Below, in pieces: positions 53,669-62,380 of a stretch of 64,000 nt of DNA (positions are counted from its first letter, which is position 1; the number at the start of each line of letters is the position of its first letter). The DNA is from Paenibacillus castaneae. GTDB lineage: Bacteria; Bacillota; Bacilli; Paenibacillales; Paenibacillaceae. Both the position numbers and the translations under genes were made by a program. The DNA is taken from NCBI RefSeq assembly GCF_002884445.1, contig NZ_KZ614144.1, positions 3,888,094 to 3,952,093 of the forward strand. Reading direction: 5' to 3'. The notes below the pieces were generated by a model. It was not told the origin of the DNA, did no database searches, and saw only the letters and a list, made by a program, of their open reading frames with translations.

Positions 53669-54721
53669 TTATTCAGCCATTTTTGCTTGCAGCGCCGTCC
53701 GGGCTGCGTTAAGACTGGCATCGTTCAGATATACATAAGGACTTCTCCAGTCCCCTTCAAGCGGTATAAATGTAATATCACTGTTACTAATGCCAAAATA
53801 GGTTGTCAGCATATTTTTAATTTCTTTAGGAGGCATATCAATCGTTAAATTTTTTCCAACGCTATCGATTACATCTCCTATTTTCGTTGCTCCGCTGAAT
53901 GATTTCATTTTGTCAGTAAGAGCGCTTATAACTTGGCTTTGCCGCTTGTTCCGATCAAAGTCGCTCGACATATTTCTACCGTCGTTCGATTTGCGGTAAC
54001 GGACGAAATCAAGCGCTTTATCACCGTTCAATGTTTGGATACCCTTCTCAAGATCGATATTCGTGCCATCCGCATTATCCTTATATTTCATGCGCATGTC
54101 TACATCGACTTTCACTCCGCCAAGCGCATCTACAACATCAGCAAAGCCTTGGAAGTTAATAACGGCTGAATATTTAATATCAATGTTAAACAGCTCGCTC
54201 ATCACGGTGCGCACTTCTTCTTTCGCGTCGGCAAACGCTTTTTCTTTCGGAAGCTTCTTTTTGTTGAGCGCATTCATATAAAAGTCAGCGTAGAAGCTGT
54301 TCGCTTTGCGTGCGCTGTATCCCTTAATGTCGATTCTTGAATCTCGAGGGATCGTAACGATAGTCGTTGATTTGGTCGTTGGATTAAAGGCAGCAACCAT
54401 CATAACGTCCGTATTCAATCCGCCGCCGTTTGCTCGCGCATCAAGTCCCAGCAGCAGCACGGCCACTGACTTCTCTTTCACCGACTCGCCAACGGGAATG
54501 ACAACCTCTGAGTCTTCCACTTCTGAAATTTGATCAACCGCTTTGTCCGCTTTAAACACAAGATAAGCAAGCACAGCAGCTATAATAAGGAGTATGGAAA
54601 AAAATATAATAAATAGCGTTTTAAAAACAGAACGTTTTTTTTGCGGTTTTTTCTTCTTTTTAGACTTTGCAGATTGGCGGGCAGCCATTCTAGTAGGTAA
54701 TTCCGTTGAACCTTTGCTCAT
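53669..54721 (-). CDS. LytR-CpsA-Psr (LCP) family wall-polymer ligase
   Basis: LCP enzymes transfer undecaprenyl-linked anionic polymers to peptidoglycan. The ~350-residue product has a very basic cytoplasmic N-terminus (AKSKKKKKPQKKRS), a membrane helix (about 30-55), and the LCP domain with VLLLGLDARANGGGLNTDVM, TIVTIPRDSRIDIKG, NFQGFADVVDALGGVKVDVD and the arginine-rich DFVRYRKSNDGRNM. These are the phosphate- and polyprenyl-binding motifs. ATG 54721 is behind AAGGTGGAG. Other LCP copies usually exist in such genomes. Confidence 0.93.
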   Translation of the reverse strand: MSKGSTELPTRMAARQSAKSKKKKKPQKKRSVFKTLFIIFFSILLIIAAVLAYLVFKADKAVDQISEVEDSEVVIPVGESVKEKSVAVLLLGLDARANGGGLNTDVMMVAAFNPTTKSTTIVTIPRDSRIDIKGYSARKANSFYADFYMNALNKKKLPKEKAFADAKEEVRTVMSELFNIDIKYSAVINFQGFADVVDALGGVKVDVDMRMKYKDNADGTNIDLEKGIQTLNGDKALDFVRYRKSNDGRNMSSDFDRNKRQSQVISALTDKMKSFSGATKIGDVIDSVGKNLTIDMPPKEIKNMLTTYFGISNSDITFIPLEGDWRSPYVYLNDASLNAARTALQAKMAE

Positions 54722-54738
54722 ATGCTCCACCTTCAAGC

Positions 54739-55011
54739 TCAGTTATATTTTGGATTTGCTTCAATGTCCGTCAGTAGCTGCTCGCAGCGTTCCCTGGGAT
54801 AAAGCTGCAGCTTAGTACGGCCATCCTTCTCATACGTTACATGAATCATCGTATTATCCGTTTTTGCAATCGCAAATTCAGTCAGCCCGTGATCCTCTGT
54901 CAATATTTGCGCAAAGAAAAGAACCGTATCCTGCGCTGCTCCATCATCGGGACGGGCATTCGCAACAAGCTTTATTTGCAGCCAATTGAATAGAGCATCC
55001 TCAAGCTTCAT
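54739..55011 (-). CDS. Small acidic/basic conserved-position protein, unknown
   Basis: A 90-residue cytoplasmic protein, not recognised beyond its place in the yla block. It begins MKLEDALFNWLQIKLVANAR and includes MIHVTYEKDGRTKLQLYPRE; predicted mixed alpha/beta with no membrane segment. Its ATG overlaps the ylaH stop by 4 bp (ATGA), so it is co-translated with that gene. It ends 17 bp before the LCP start codon. Possibly a divergent equivalent of a B. subtilis yla small protein, but I cannot show it. Confidence 0.7.
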   Translation of the reverse strand: MKLEDALFNWLQIKLVANARPDDGAAQDTVLFFAQILTEDHGLTEFAIAKTDNTMIHVTYEKDGRTKLQLYPRERCEQLLTDIEANPKYN

Positions 55012-55319
55012 TTACGAGGCTCAGCTTCTGGAGGAGTCGCATCATTCGACTTATTCCCCTTCCATTTGTCATACAACTGACGGCCGCGAAGCATCATCAT
55101 CATAATGACCGCTACTCCCATACATTGAATGATTGGCAGCTTATCCACCTGCAGGATCATTAAAACAAATGATCCGAATAAAATTAATGCATAAACAAGA
55201 ATTTCTTTCAATAACGGCAGCTTCTGTTGAGCACGAAACACTTTATTAAATATGTATATCGTGAAGCCCAATATGAGCAAATAGGACACTAACTTATGAT
55301 CACTTAGCCACGCTTGCAT
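55008..55319 (-). CDS. ylaH: YlaH-like membrane protein
   Basis: A 103-residue protein with three membrane segments (about 10-25, 38-60, 64-83) and a charged cytoplasmic tail (KGNKSNDATPPEAEPRK). The sequence MQAWLSDHKLVSYLLILGF with the RAQQKLPLLKE loop is that of YlaH, found after typA/bipA in Bacillus. Role unknown. GGAGGTTGACACGGT precedes the start, and the gene is coupled to the 90-residue gene that follows. Confidence 0.8.
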   Translation of the reverse strand: MQAWLSDHKLVSYLLILGFTIYIFNKVFRAQQKLPLLKEILVYALILFGSFVLMILQVDKLPIIQCMGVAVIMMMMLRGRQLYDKWKGNKSNDATPPEAEPRK

Positions 55320-55370
55320 ACCGTGTCAACCTCCTTCAATACATAAACGGCTTATGCCATAATTTAGTTG

Positions 55371-55490
55371 CACAGCAAAGCTGCTTTGCTGTGAAATATA
55401 AGTGGGATTATAAGTGTTTAAACTTATAATCCCACTCCTACTTTAAAGAAAACGTAAGGCTTCGCATATGCAAAACCTTACGTTAATTAT
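55371..55490. repeat. Three consecutive strong hairpins between typA and ylaH
   Basis: Hairpin 1: CACAGCAAAG-ctg-CTTTGCTGTG (55371-55393). Hairpin 2: AGTGGGATTATAAGT-gtttaa-ACTTATAATCCCACT (55401-55436), a 15 bp perfect stem. Hairpin 3: AACGTAAGG...CCTTACGTT (about 55451-55484), 16 bp after the typA stop with a TTTTCTTT tail on the minus strand, thus the probable typA terminator. The other two have no assigned role. Confidence 0.8.
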
Positions 55491-55499
55491 TAGATGACC

Positions 55500-57347
55500 T
55501 TAAACGCTTGCTTGAGCATTTTTACGGTTTTTGTCCGCACGCTCACGCTCGCTCTTATTCAAGATTTTTTTACGCAAACGAATCGACTTCGGCGTAATTT
55601 CACAGAACTCATCATCGTTCAAATATTCCAGCGCTTGCTCAAGGGAGAATAGACGCGGGCTTTTCAGCGTAACGGTATCATCCTTACCAGCGGAACGAAT
55701 GTTATTCAATTGTTTAACTTTACAAATGTTGACGATGATGTCGTTCTCGCGCGTGTGCTCGCCGACAATCATGCCCTCATAAATTTCAGTACCCGGCTCC
55801 AAGAATTGAATACCGCGGTCTTCTACGCCCATCATGCCGTAGAAGGTAGTTGTACCGTTCTCACTGGCTACAAGAACGCCCTGACGACGACCGCCAACAC
55901 CTGAACCAGCAAGTGGACCATAGCTGTCAAATGCGTTGTTCATAATGCCGTAGCCGCGAGTCAATGTTAGGAACTGCGTACGATATCCAATCAAGCCGCG
56001 TGCCGGAATAATGAACTCCAGACGAACTTGGCCGTTTCCGTTATTGATCATATTGACCATTTCGGCTTTGCGCGTTCCTAGGCTCTCCATAACCGCGCCC
56101 ATGCTTTCCTCAGGCGTATCGATTAGAAGGCGCTCGTAAGGCTCTTTCTTCTGGCCGTCAATTTCTTTAACGATAACCTCAGGCTTGGATACTTGCAATT
56201 CGAACCCTTCACGACGCATATTCTCAATTAGAATACCTAGGTGAAGCTCACCGCGTCCGGATACTACGAATGCATCTGGGCTGTCTGTTTCGTCAACACG
56301 AAGCGCAACATCCGTTTCAAGCTCTTTGAACAGACGCTCGCGAAGCTTACGGGATGTAACCCATTTTCCTTCACGGCCGGCAAATGGGCTGTTGTTTACA
56401 AGGAATGTCATTTGCAAAGTAGGCTCGTCAATTTTTAGTACAGGCAAAGCTTCCGGATTTTGTGGATCAGCGATTGTTTCACCGATATTAATTTCACGGA
56501 TACCTGCTATTGCAACGATATCGCCCGCTCCCGCTTCTGGAATTTCAATACGCTTCAAGCCTTGGAAGCCGAACAGCTTCTCAATTCTTGCTTGCTTTGT
56601 TCCGCCCTCACGAGTCATTACAGCAACCGATTGACCTTGTTTGATTATACCGCGGTTGACACGGCCAATCGCAATACGGCCCATGTACTCGTTGTAGTCA
56701 AGCAAAGTAACAAGGAATTGCAATGGCTTCTCCGTGTCCTCAGTTGGTGATGGGATATTGCTTACAATGGTTTCATACAAGGCTTCCATGTTATTATCTT
56801 GTTTCTCTGGATCTGGATCAAGACTGGATGTACCATTAAGCGCTGATGCATAGACAACAGGGAATTCAAGCTGTTCATCCGATGCGCCAAGCTCGATAAA
56901 TAGATCAAGCACTTCATCTATAACTTCAGAAGGCCTTGCATTCGGACGGTCGATCTTGTTCACTACAACGATAGGCGTTTGATTCGATTCAAGCGCTTTG
57001 CGAAGTACGAATTTAGTTTGCGGCATGCAGCCTTCGAAGGAGTCAACAACCAATATAACGCCGTCAACCATTTTCATAATACGCTCAACCTCGCCGCCGA
57101 AGTCAGCATGTCCAGGCGTATCCACAATATTAATCAGGTAGTCCTTGTAGTTAATAGCTGTGTTCTTAGCCAAAATCGTAATTCCGCGCTCACGCTCGAT
57201 ATCACCGGAATCCATTGCGCGTTCTTGAACAGCTTCGTGATCACGAAACGTTCCTGATTGTTGAAGCAATTTGTCAACCAATGTCGTTTTACCGTGGTCA
57301 ACGTGGGCAATAATGGCGATATTCCGTAATTTCTCTCTTGCTTGCAT
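55500..57347 (-). CDS. typA: Ribosome-associated translational GTPase TypA/BipA
   Basis: This EF-G-like GTPase acts in ribosome assembly and stress or cold adaptation. The 615-residue product has the P-loop [15 protein letters not shown] near 14-28, switch I with [13 protein letters not shown] near 52-64, [14 protein letters not shown] near 77-90 and NKID near 131. Domain III and V repeats and the BipA-specific C-terminal domain ([19 protein letters not shown]) follow. The start is behind GGAGTGG with ~11 nt spacing. It is the ylaG counterpart of Bacillus. Confidence 0.96.
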   Translation of the reverse strand: MQAREKLRNIAIIAHVDHGKTTLVDKLLQQSGTFRDHEAVQERAMDSGDIERERGITILAKNTAINYKDYLINIVDTPGHADFGGEVERIMKMVDGVILVVDSFEGCMPQTKFVLRKALESNQTPIVVVNKIDRPNARPSEVIDEVLDLFIELGASDEQLEFPVVYASALNGTSSLDPDPEKQDNNMEALYETIVSNIPSPTEDTEKPLQFLVTLLDYNEYMGRIAIGRVNRGIIKQGQSVAVMTREGGTKQARIEKLFGFQGLKRIEIPEAGAGDIVAIAGIREINIGETIADPQNPEALPVLKIDEPTLQMTFLVNNSPFAGREGKWVTSRKLRERLFKELETDVALRVDETDSPDAFVVSGRGELHLGILIENMRREGFELQVSKPEVIVKEIDGQKKEPYERLLIDTPEESMGAVMESLGTRKAEMVNMINNGNGQVRLEFIIPARGLIGYRTQFLTLTRGYGIMNNAFDSYGPLAGSGVGGRRQGVLVASENGTTTFYGMMGVEDRGIQFLEPGTEIYEGMIVGEHTRENDIIVNICKVKQLNNIRSAGKDDTVTLKSPRLFSLEQALEYLNDDEFCEITPKSIRLRKKILNKSERERADKNRKNAQASV

Positions 57348-57414
57348 AACTTGTAATCCACTCCATTTGTTTTTTATTTAAATCTCTTTCTTCAAATCAC
57401 TTGCTTAACTTCAC

Positions 57415-57897
57415 TTACCAGCGTCTGCGTCTGCTTAGCATCATCCAAATACCCGCTGCAATAAACGCTACAGCAATCGCATAAATTCCCCAGCTCCACA
57501 ATAGCACTAAGATGACGAACACAGCCGAAGCGGCGGCAAGCGCGATCGCTGCCGTTAGTACGACACGCGGAATGGATGAACCGAACAAATAATATTCGTA
57601 AAGTCCTGCCGCAGCTCCAAAAATAAACAGCGGCCACAAATATTTCAAGCTATCCCACCCAAATAGGTTGCAGATGATAAACAGCAGGGCATATACGACG
57701 AGCATTCCGCCTGGGACAAGCACAACTGCCGGTACTAATCGGCCGAAATACAGCACATGCAGCAATAGTCCAGGGATTAGGACGAGCAGCGGCCAGAAGA
57801 TTGCTCCCAAAAAGCTGAATACACCTAACTTGCCCAATAAAATAACGATACCGGCTAACAGCAAAATAATTCCAGCGGAATATTTGTTATTAGGCAT
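57415..57897 (-). CDS. LiaI/LiaF-like transmembrane protein
   Basis: A 160-residue membrane protein of six hydrophobic segments with a LiaI/LiaF-type repeat: SAGIILLLAGIVILLGKLGV followed by FWPLLVLIPGLLLHVLYFG, then LKYLWPLFIFGAAAGLYEYY. It ends in a basic RRRRW. Relatives occur with LiaRS envelope-stress loci, but no two-component system adjoins it here. AAGGAGCGGATCGCG precedes the start. Its function is unknown; co-transcription with typA (67 bp gap) is likely. Confidence 0.75.
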   Translation of the reverse strand: MPNNKYSAGIILLLAGIVILLGKLGVFSFLGAIFWPLLVLIPGLLLHVLYFGRLVPAVVLVPGGMLVVYALLFIICNLFGWDSLKYLWPLFIFGAAAGLYEYYLFGSSIPRVVLTAAIALAAASAVFVILVLLWSWGIYAIAVAFIAAGIWMMLSRRRRW

Positions 57898-58008
57898 TCG
57901 CGATCCGCTCCTTACTACGCCGATCGCAAGTAATGACGAAAGACGACAGTTTTTATCTATATTAGTTTATAGGAATTAAAGCAAAAATACCAGTACGTAG
58001 CGTGCCTA

Positions 58009-58052
58009 TGAAAAAAAAAAAACCGTTCCGCCATATTTAAGGAGAACGGAAT
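58009..58052 (-). terminator. Terminator of the minus-strand TerC gene
   Basis: CCGTTC/GAACGG stem around a 15 nt loop (58023-58049), followed by twelve T on the minus strand, ~20 bp after the stop. The rest of 57898-58008 shows nothing I can name. Confidence 0.8.
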
Positions 58053-58068
58053 TATTAAAAAAACCGCA

Positions 58069-58728
58069 TTATATGGGCTTTTTCCTCAAAATCGCAAGCA
58101 CGATAACAAGAGGTACGCATAGCAGCGGAATGGCTTCAGCCAACGTTTCCGACCCATGGAAGAGCAAATTATTAAGTCCCGGATCATGCATCAGCATCCC
58201 TCCTGCCGCATAGGCAAGTAAAGCTGCACCAATATAGGAAAGCACTGGAAATTTATGAAGGAGCTTGCCCAGTATTTGACTTCCCCAAATAATCATCGGT
58301 ATGCTGAGCGCAATTCCAAGCAGTATGAGCACCGAATCGCCGTCAGCAATGGCTGCAATCGCAAGAACGTTATCCAGGCTCATAATGAAATCAGCAACGA
58401 CAATGGTCCATATCGCTTGACCGATTGTTTTTGCTTTTCTGATTTCATGTGAATCATACTGGCTTCCCGCCTCCACAAGCAGCTTAACTGCGATATAGAA
58501 CAGCAGCAGCGCTCCTATGGCCTGCAGATAAGGGACCTGGAGCAATTGAATAGCGACTAGCGTCAATACACAGCGCAGGCCTACTGCAGCCATCGCACCC
58601 CACCATACTGCACGCTTGCGCTGCTCATATGGAAGCTGAGCACTCGCCATCGCTATAACGATAGCATTGTCACCGCTTAGCAGAATATTAATTAAGACGA
58701 TTTGCAAAAAAATAAATAGGCTGTCCAC
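58069..58728 (-). CDS. TerC-family integral membrane protein (copy 1)
   Basis: A 219-residue TerC/YjbE family protein with seven helices and acidic residues in membrane segments: LSGDNAIVIAMAS near 17-29 and FIMSLDNVLAIAAIADGDSV near 113-132. The family is associated with metal-ion (including Mn) efflux during metalation of exported proteins. The start is GTG 58728 behind AGAGGGGGAATGCTCG; longer ATG frames lack a site. It is divergent from a second TerC gene, sharing ~140 bp. No yybP-ykoY riboswitch is visible between them. Confidence 0.88.
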   Translation of the reverse strand: MDSLFIFLQIVLINILLSGDNAIVIAMASAQLPYEQRKRAVWWGAMAAVGLRCVLTLVAIQLLQVPYLQAIGALLLFYIAVKLLVEAGSQYDSHEIRKAKTIGQAIWTIVVADFIMSLDNVLAIAAIADGDSVLILLGIALSIPMIIWGSQILGKLLHKFPVLSYIGAALLAYAAGGMLMHDPGLNNLLFHGSETLAEAIPLLCVPLVIVLAILRKKPI

Positions 58729-58867
58729 CGAGCATTCCCCCTCTACTTCAGCTGTATGAACAAGCCGTAGGGAATATGTCCCCAAATATTATCGAATCAA
58801 AATGAAGGACGGGTCATATTTATAGAAGGGCTAAATCAGCGCGTTAACGGAAAGGATGGAAAAACGA

Positions 58868-59563
58868 ATGGAACTATTATCGGTCGAATTTTTCTCTGCC
58901 CTGTTGACCATCGTTTTCATCGACCTCATATTAGCTGGCGACAATGCTATCGTTATTGGACTGGCCGCTCGAAATCTGCCCAAACAGCAGCAGAAAAAAG
59001 CGGTTGTCTGGGGTACAGTTGGAGCAGTTAGCATTCGTATCATCGCAACATTATTAGTCGTAAAGCTGTTAAATGTTCCTTGGTTAAATCTTGTAGGCGG
59101 CTTGCTGCTGCTATGGATTGCTTACAAATTGCTTGTGCAGGAAGACGGGCATGACAATATCAAGTCTGGAAATACGCTATGGCAATCAATTCGAACGATC
59201 ATTATTGCCGATGCGGCAATGGGCCTCGACAACGTCATCGCCGTTGCAGGGGCTGCGCATGGCGATACTTTGCTCGTTATTCTGGGATTGATCATCAGCG
59301 TACCGGTTGTCGTATGGGGCAGCACCCTGTTTATCATGCTTGTTAACCGCTTTGAATGGATTGTTTATGTAGGGTCCGCCGTGCTTGCTTATACGGCAGC
59401 CAAAATGATTACGCACGAGAAATCATTTCACGCCTTCTTCGATGATACGCTTATCTTCTGGTTATTCGTCGCGCTGGCGATTACAATAACCATTTTTGCT
59501 GGATTGTTGACCAATTCGTACAAAAAAAATGGCGCAATCAAAAAAAGCAGAGAATCCCATTAA
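58868..59563 (+). CDS. yjbE: TerC-family integral membrane protein (copy 2, YjbE-like)
   Basis: A second TerC member, 231 residues, with ILAGDNAIVIGLAARNLPKQ near 21-40 and DAAMGLDNVIAVAGAAHGDT near 115-134. These are the paired intramembrane acidic motifs. It resembles the B. subtilis YjbE type, one of the TerC proteins that deliver manganese to secreted enzymes. The C-terminus is basic (KKNGAIKKSRESH). The ATG at 58868 has AAAGGA 11 nt upstream. It is a paralogue of the minus-strand copy, diverged by more than half its residues. Confidence 0.86.
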   Translation: MELLSVEFFSALLTIVFIDLILAGDNAIVIGLAARNLPKQQQKKAVVWGTVGAVSIRIIATLLVVKLLNVPWLNLVGGLLLLWIAYKLLVQEDGHDNIKSGNTLWQSIRTIIIADAAMGLDNVIAVAGAAHGDTLLVILGLIISVPVVVWGSTLFIMLVNRFEWIVYVGSAVLAYTAAKMITHEKSFHAFFDDTLIFWLFVALAITITIFAGLLTNSYKKNGAIKKSRESH

Positions 59564-59579
59564 GGAATTTCTGCTTTTA
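59542..59579 (+). terminator. Terminator of yjbE
   Basis: AAAAGCAGAgAATCC pairs with GGAATTTCTGCTTTT; the stop codon (59561-59563) is in the loop, and TTTTAGTTTATT follows. Confidence 0.85.
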
Positions 59580-59612
59580 GTTTATTGATCATGTTTGTTC
59601 AAGCATACCCGT

Positions 59613-59726
59613 TTATACTCGTTGAAGCGCCCCAACCGTCTCCAGCCAGGCTCTCACAATTAAACCGTGCCCAGCAGGACTAGGATGTACGCAATCGGCT
59701 GCCCAATAAGCGCATGGCGCCTTCAT
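59613..59726 (-). pseudogene. Remnant: C-terminal tail of an SGNH/GDSL hydrolase
   Basis: This 37-codon frame reads YWAADCVHPSPAGHGLIVRA followed by WLETVGALQRV and a stop. It matches block V of SGNH hydrolases, D-x-V-H-P-S/T-P-A-G-H, holding the catalytic Asp and His, and the usual C-terminus after it. The rest of the gene (blocks I-III, ~180-200 residues) is absent; upstream sequence is the ROK kinase gene. The frame begins with an ATG that overlaps the ROK stop as ATGA, so it could still be translated. I read it as what remains after a deletion; a domain fused by a lost frame is the alternative. Confidence 0.72.
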
Positions 59727-60697
59727 TGAGAGGAAACGGAAGAATAAGTCCAGAGCTGCATAGCCGCGCCTATCATCGCGCTCTTATTTCCCATAAATGC
59801 TAATTCTATCTGAACAGATTCGTAGAATGACGGCATCGTCCGCTGTCTTACCGCGTTGCGCAGCGGAATTAACAATGCATCGCCGGCTTCCGCTACTCCT
59901 CCGCCGATTGTAATGACATCGGGGTTAAACATATGAATCGCTGAAGCAATGGCAGCTGCAAGAGCTGCAATGACTTCTTGCATCGTCTCTACAGCTAATG
60001 AATCACCAGCTAACCATCGGGTAATAACTTCCTTCGCATCGACTAGCTCTTCGCTATTCACACAGCTCAATTTCTCGTTCATAATAGCGGCAATGCTGTT
60101 GCCCGATGCATATTGCTCCAGACAACCTATACCGCCGCAAATGCACGATCTCCCCCGATAATCGACAGACATGTGGCCGATCTCACCAGCAGCACCCCAT
60201 GCTCCGTGTACGATGTTGCCATTTATCATCAAAGCGCCGCCGACACCAGTTCCTAAAGCAATGCATAGTAGATTAGCTGCACCTTGGCCCGAGCCAAATA
60301 AATATTCGGCTACAGCAAGCACATTGACATCATTGTCAACGGTGACCGGGACATGAAATAACTGCTCCATTTGAGTACGAAGATTCGTTCCCTTGTACCC
60401 CGGCATTAGATCAGATGCCCAGCGAATGCTTCCATCCGAGAAATGAACTTGGCCTGCTGTCCCAATGCCGATTCCTCTTACCTTTGGCTCAATACCTAAA
60501 TGCTCCAGCTGCAGCATTAATTGTTCAACTGCCAAGGCTGCTTGCAAGATGGCCTTCTCTTGCTTCGCTAACGTGAGAACGCTCACATTGGCAACTATAG
60601 TTCCGTCATCCCGAATGAGACCGCAATTGATTTTGGTTCCGCCGATATCAATCCCAATACCGTAGCATGCGTTCGCATCATACTGAATGTTAGCCAT
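59723..60697 (-). CDS. ROK-family sugar kinase, probable N-acetylmannosamine kinase
   Basis: A 324-residue ROK protein: ATP-site GIGIDIGGTKINCGLI near 13-28, catalytic DNDVNVLAVAEY near 121-132, GTGVGGALMINGNIVHGAWG near 149-168 and the zinc signature CICGGIGCLEQYASG near 184-198. The cluster (NanE before it, NanA-like lyase and sialidase upstream) suggests ManNAc kinase (NanK) activity, though glucose or allose specificity cannot be excluded. Its start overlaps the nanE stop by 8 bp with only a weak site, which fits translational coupling. The C-terminus abuts an SGNH remnant. Confidence 0.85.
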   Translation of the reverse strand: MANIQYDANACYGIGIDIGGTKINCGLIRDDGTIVANVSVLTLAKQEKAILQAALAVEQLMLQLEHLGIEPKVRGIGIGTAGQVHFSDGSIRWASDLMPGYKGTNLRTQMEQLFHVPVTVDNDVNVLAVAEYLFGSGQGAANLLCIALGTGVGGALMINGNIVHGAWGAAGEIGHMSVDYRGRSCICGGIGCLEQYASGNSIAAIMNEKLSCVNSEELVDAKEVITRWLAGDSLAVETMQEVIAALAAAIASAIHMFNPDVITIGGGVAEAGDALLIPLRNAVRQRTMPSFYESVQIELAFMGNKSAMIGAAMQLWTYSSVSSQ

Positions 60698-61388
60698 CGC
60701 TGCTCATACGAATACCGGCTTTATTTACCTCTTCAACAAATCGCGCAGCTATTAATTGTGGACGTGTGATAGCACTGCCTACTACGACAGCGTAAGCACC
60801 ATTCTCCAAAGCTTTACGTGCATCACTGAATTGCCATATTCGCCCTTCAGCTATAATTGGCGTATTCAACTCTTGACTTAATCGCTTAACGAGCTCGAAA
60901 TCAGGCTCATCCTGCTGCGAACTATAAGGCGTATAGCCGGATAAAGTCGTTCCGATTAAATCGACCCCGATTTTCTCCGCTAGAACGCCTTCTTCAAAAG
61001 TAGAGACATCCGCCATAACCAGCACGCCCTGCTCATGCGCATATTCCGTTAGACGCGAGGCTTCTTCGATCCGATTCTCGCGATCCGTGACATCCATTGC
61101 AACGAAATCAGCTCCAGCAGCAATAATGGCCTTCACTTCATCCAGCGTCGGAGTAATGAAAACGCTGGATCCTTCAATATCTCTTTTTATGAGTCCGATA
61201 ACGGGAACATCAACTGCACGTTTAATATTACGAATGTCATCTGCTCCATTCGTTCGAATAGCAATAGCACCCGCAGCTACAGTAGCGATCGCCATCTTCT
61301 GCATGGCATCCCCCCCGTGAAGAGGCTCATGGGACAAGGCCTGGCAGGATACGATCAAGCCTCTTTTTAATATGGGATTGCTTCTCAT
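60690..61388 (-). CDS. nanE: N-acetylmannosamine-6-phosphate 2-epimerase
   Basis: NanE converts ManNAc-6-P to GlcNAc-6-P. The 232-residue TIM barrel has LKRGLIVSCQALSHEPLHGG near 7-26, the catalytic lysine ~68 in PVIGLIKRDIEG and VAMDVTDRENR near 97-107. IIAEGRIWQFSDARKALENG (catalytic Glu) and AYAVVVGSAITRP lie near the C-terminus. GAGGTGATTGAAAG precedes the start. It lies 26 bp after the NanA-like gene and overlaps the ROK kinase gene. Confidence 0.93.
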   Translation of the reverse strand: MRSNPILKRGLIVSCQALSHEPLHGGDAMQKMAIATVAAGAIAIRTNGADDIRNIKRAVDVPVIGLIKRDIEGSSVFITPTLDEVKAIIAAGADFVAMDVTDRENRIEEASRLTEYAHEQGVLVMADVSTFEEGVLAEKIGVDLIGTTLSGYTPYSSQQDEPDFELVKRLSQELNTPIIAEGRIWQFSDARKALENGAYAVVVGSAITRPQLIAARFVEEVNKAGIRMSSDG

Positions 61389-61414
61389 CTTTCAATCACC
61401 TCGATATCTTAGAT

Positions 61415-62332
61415 CTAACTGTGGGATTGCTTAATATATTCAATAATCTTGTCGTTCAGTTGACTTACCTTAGGCAGCTCGTCTGTACGCAGTTGCGGCA
61501 GCGGCATTCTGGGCAGGCCTGTCTCAAATCCGCGCAAACGCAGCATTTCTTTGCAGGCACCATATAAGGAAGATGTACTTAGCAGCTCTGTAATAATATC
61601 ATTTACGATAAATTGCCATTTCTGAGCTTCCTTCATATTACCCGCGTTAAAGCATTGGTCAATCTTGAGGAACAATTCAGGCATGATGCCATACGTACCG
61701 CCAATGCCCGCTTCCGCGCCCATTGTCCGTCCTGCCAGAAACTGCTCGTCTGGACCGTTGAATAAAATGAAATTTTCGCCGCCAATTTGTTTAAATTGCT
61801 GTAATTCATACGCGCTTTCTGTCGTAATTTTGACACCAATGACTTTATCCTGAGCTGCAAGCTTGCGAAGAAGCTGCTTCGAAAGATGGTAGCCGGTAGT
61901 CGCCGGAATATGGTAAGCAATAAACGGCAGATCTGTGCTGTCTATAATCGCTTGCCAATGGCGTTCTACAGTATTATCGTTTAATCGATAGTAAATGCAA
62001 GGAACTGCAGATATAGCATGAGCTCCAGTTTCTGCCGCATGACGAGCAAGTTCCACGCTATCCTGTGTCGATGGTGCGCCAATATGAGCAATAATCGTTA
62101 TCTCATTGCCGACTTCCTCAACTACTGCTTCTAATACTTGCTTGCGCTCCTCAACGCTTTGGAGAGGACCTTCACCTGTACTGCCTGCCAAATATAGGCC
62201 TTGTACTCCTACCTCTGCATAATGGCGTGCCAGCTGTTTGATCACAGTTGAATTAATTATGCCATTCTCATCATAAACCGCATTCATTGCTGGAATAATC
62301 CCTTTGAAAGCATTCAAATCGTACTTTGTCAT
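61415..62332 (-). CDS. nanA: N-acetylneuraminate lyase-like aldolase (DapA superfamily)
   Basis: This Schiff-base aldolase of ~305 residues probably cleaves N-acetylneuraminate to ManNAc and pyruvate. It shows LAGSTGEGPLQSVEER near 48-63 (the NAL-type GSTGE motif), Tyr ~140 in AYHIPATTGYH and the catalytic Lys ~168 in VIGVKITT. FNGPDEQFLAGRTMGAEAGI follows. The neighbouring NanE, ROK kinase and sialidase support NanA over DapA or KDG aldolase, but specificity is inferred. ATG 62332 has AAGGGGG with 8 nt spacing; a frame three codons longer begins too close to it. Confidence 0.85.
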   Translation of the reverse strand: MTKYDLNAFKGIIPAMNAVYDENGIINSTVIKQLARHYAEVGVQGLYLAGSTGEGPLQSVEERKQVLEAVVEEVGNEITIIAHIGAPSTQDSVELARHAAETGAHAISAVPCIYYRLNDNTVERHWQAIIDSTDLPFIAYHIPATTGYHLSKQLLRKLAAQDKVIGVKITTESAYELQQFKQIGGENFILFNGPDEQFLAGRTMGAEAGIGGTYGIMPELFLKIDQCFNAGNMKEAQKWQFIVNDIITELLSTSSLYGACKEMLRLRGFETGLPRMPLPQLRTDELPKVSQLNDKIIEYIKQSHS

Positions 62333-62380
62333 ATATTCCATTCCCCCTTAAATGCTTTAATGAACAAATCGGCTTTTTGT

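Noticed and set aside
58729..58867. Manganese (yybP-ykoY) riboswitch between the TerC genes
   Set aside because: The gap is too short and lacks the conserved paired loops of that aptamer on either strand.
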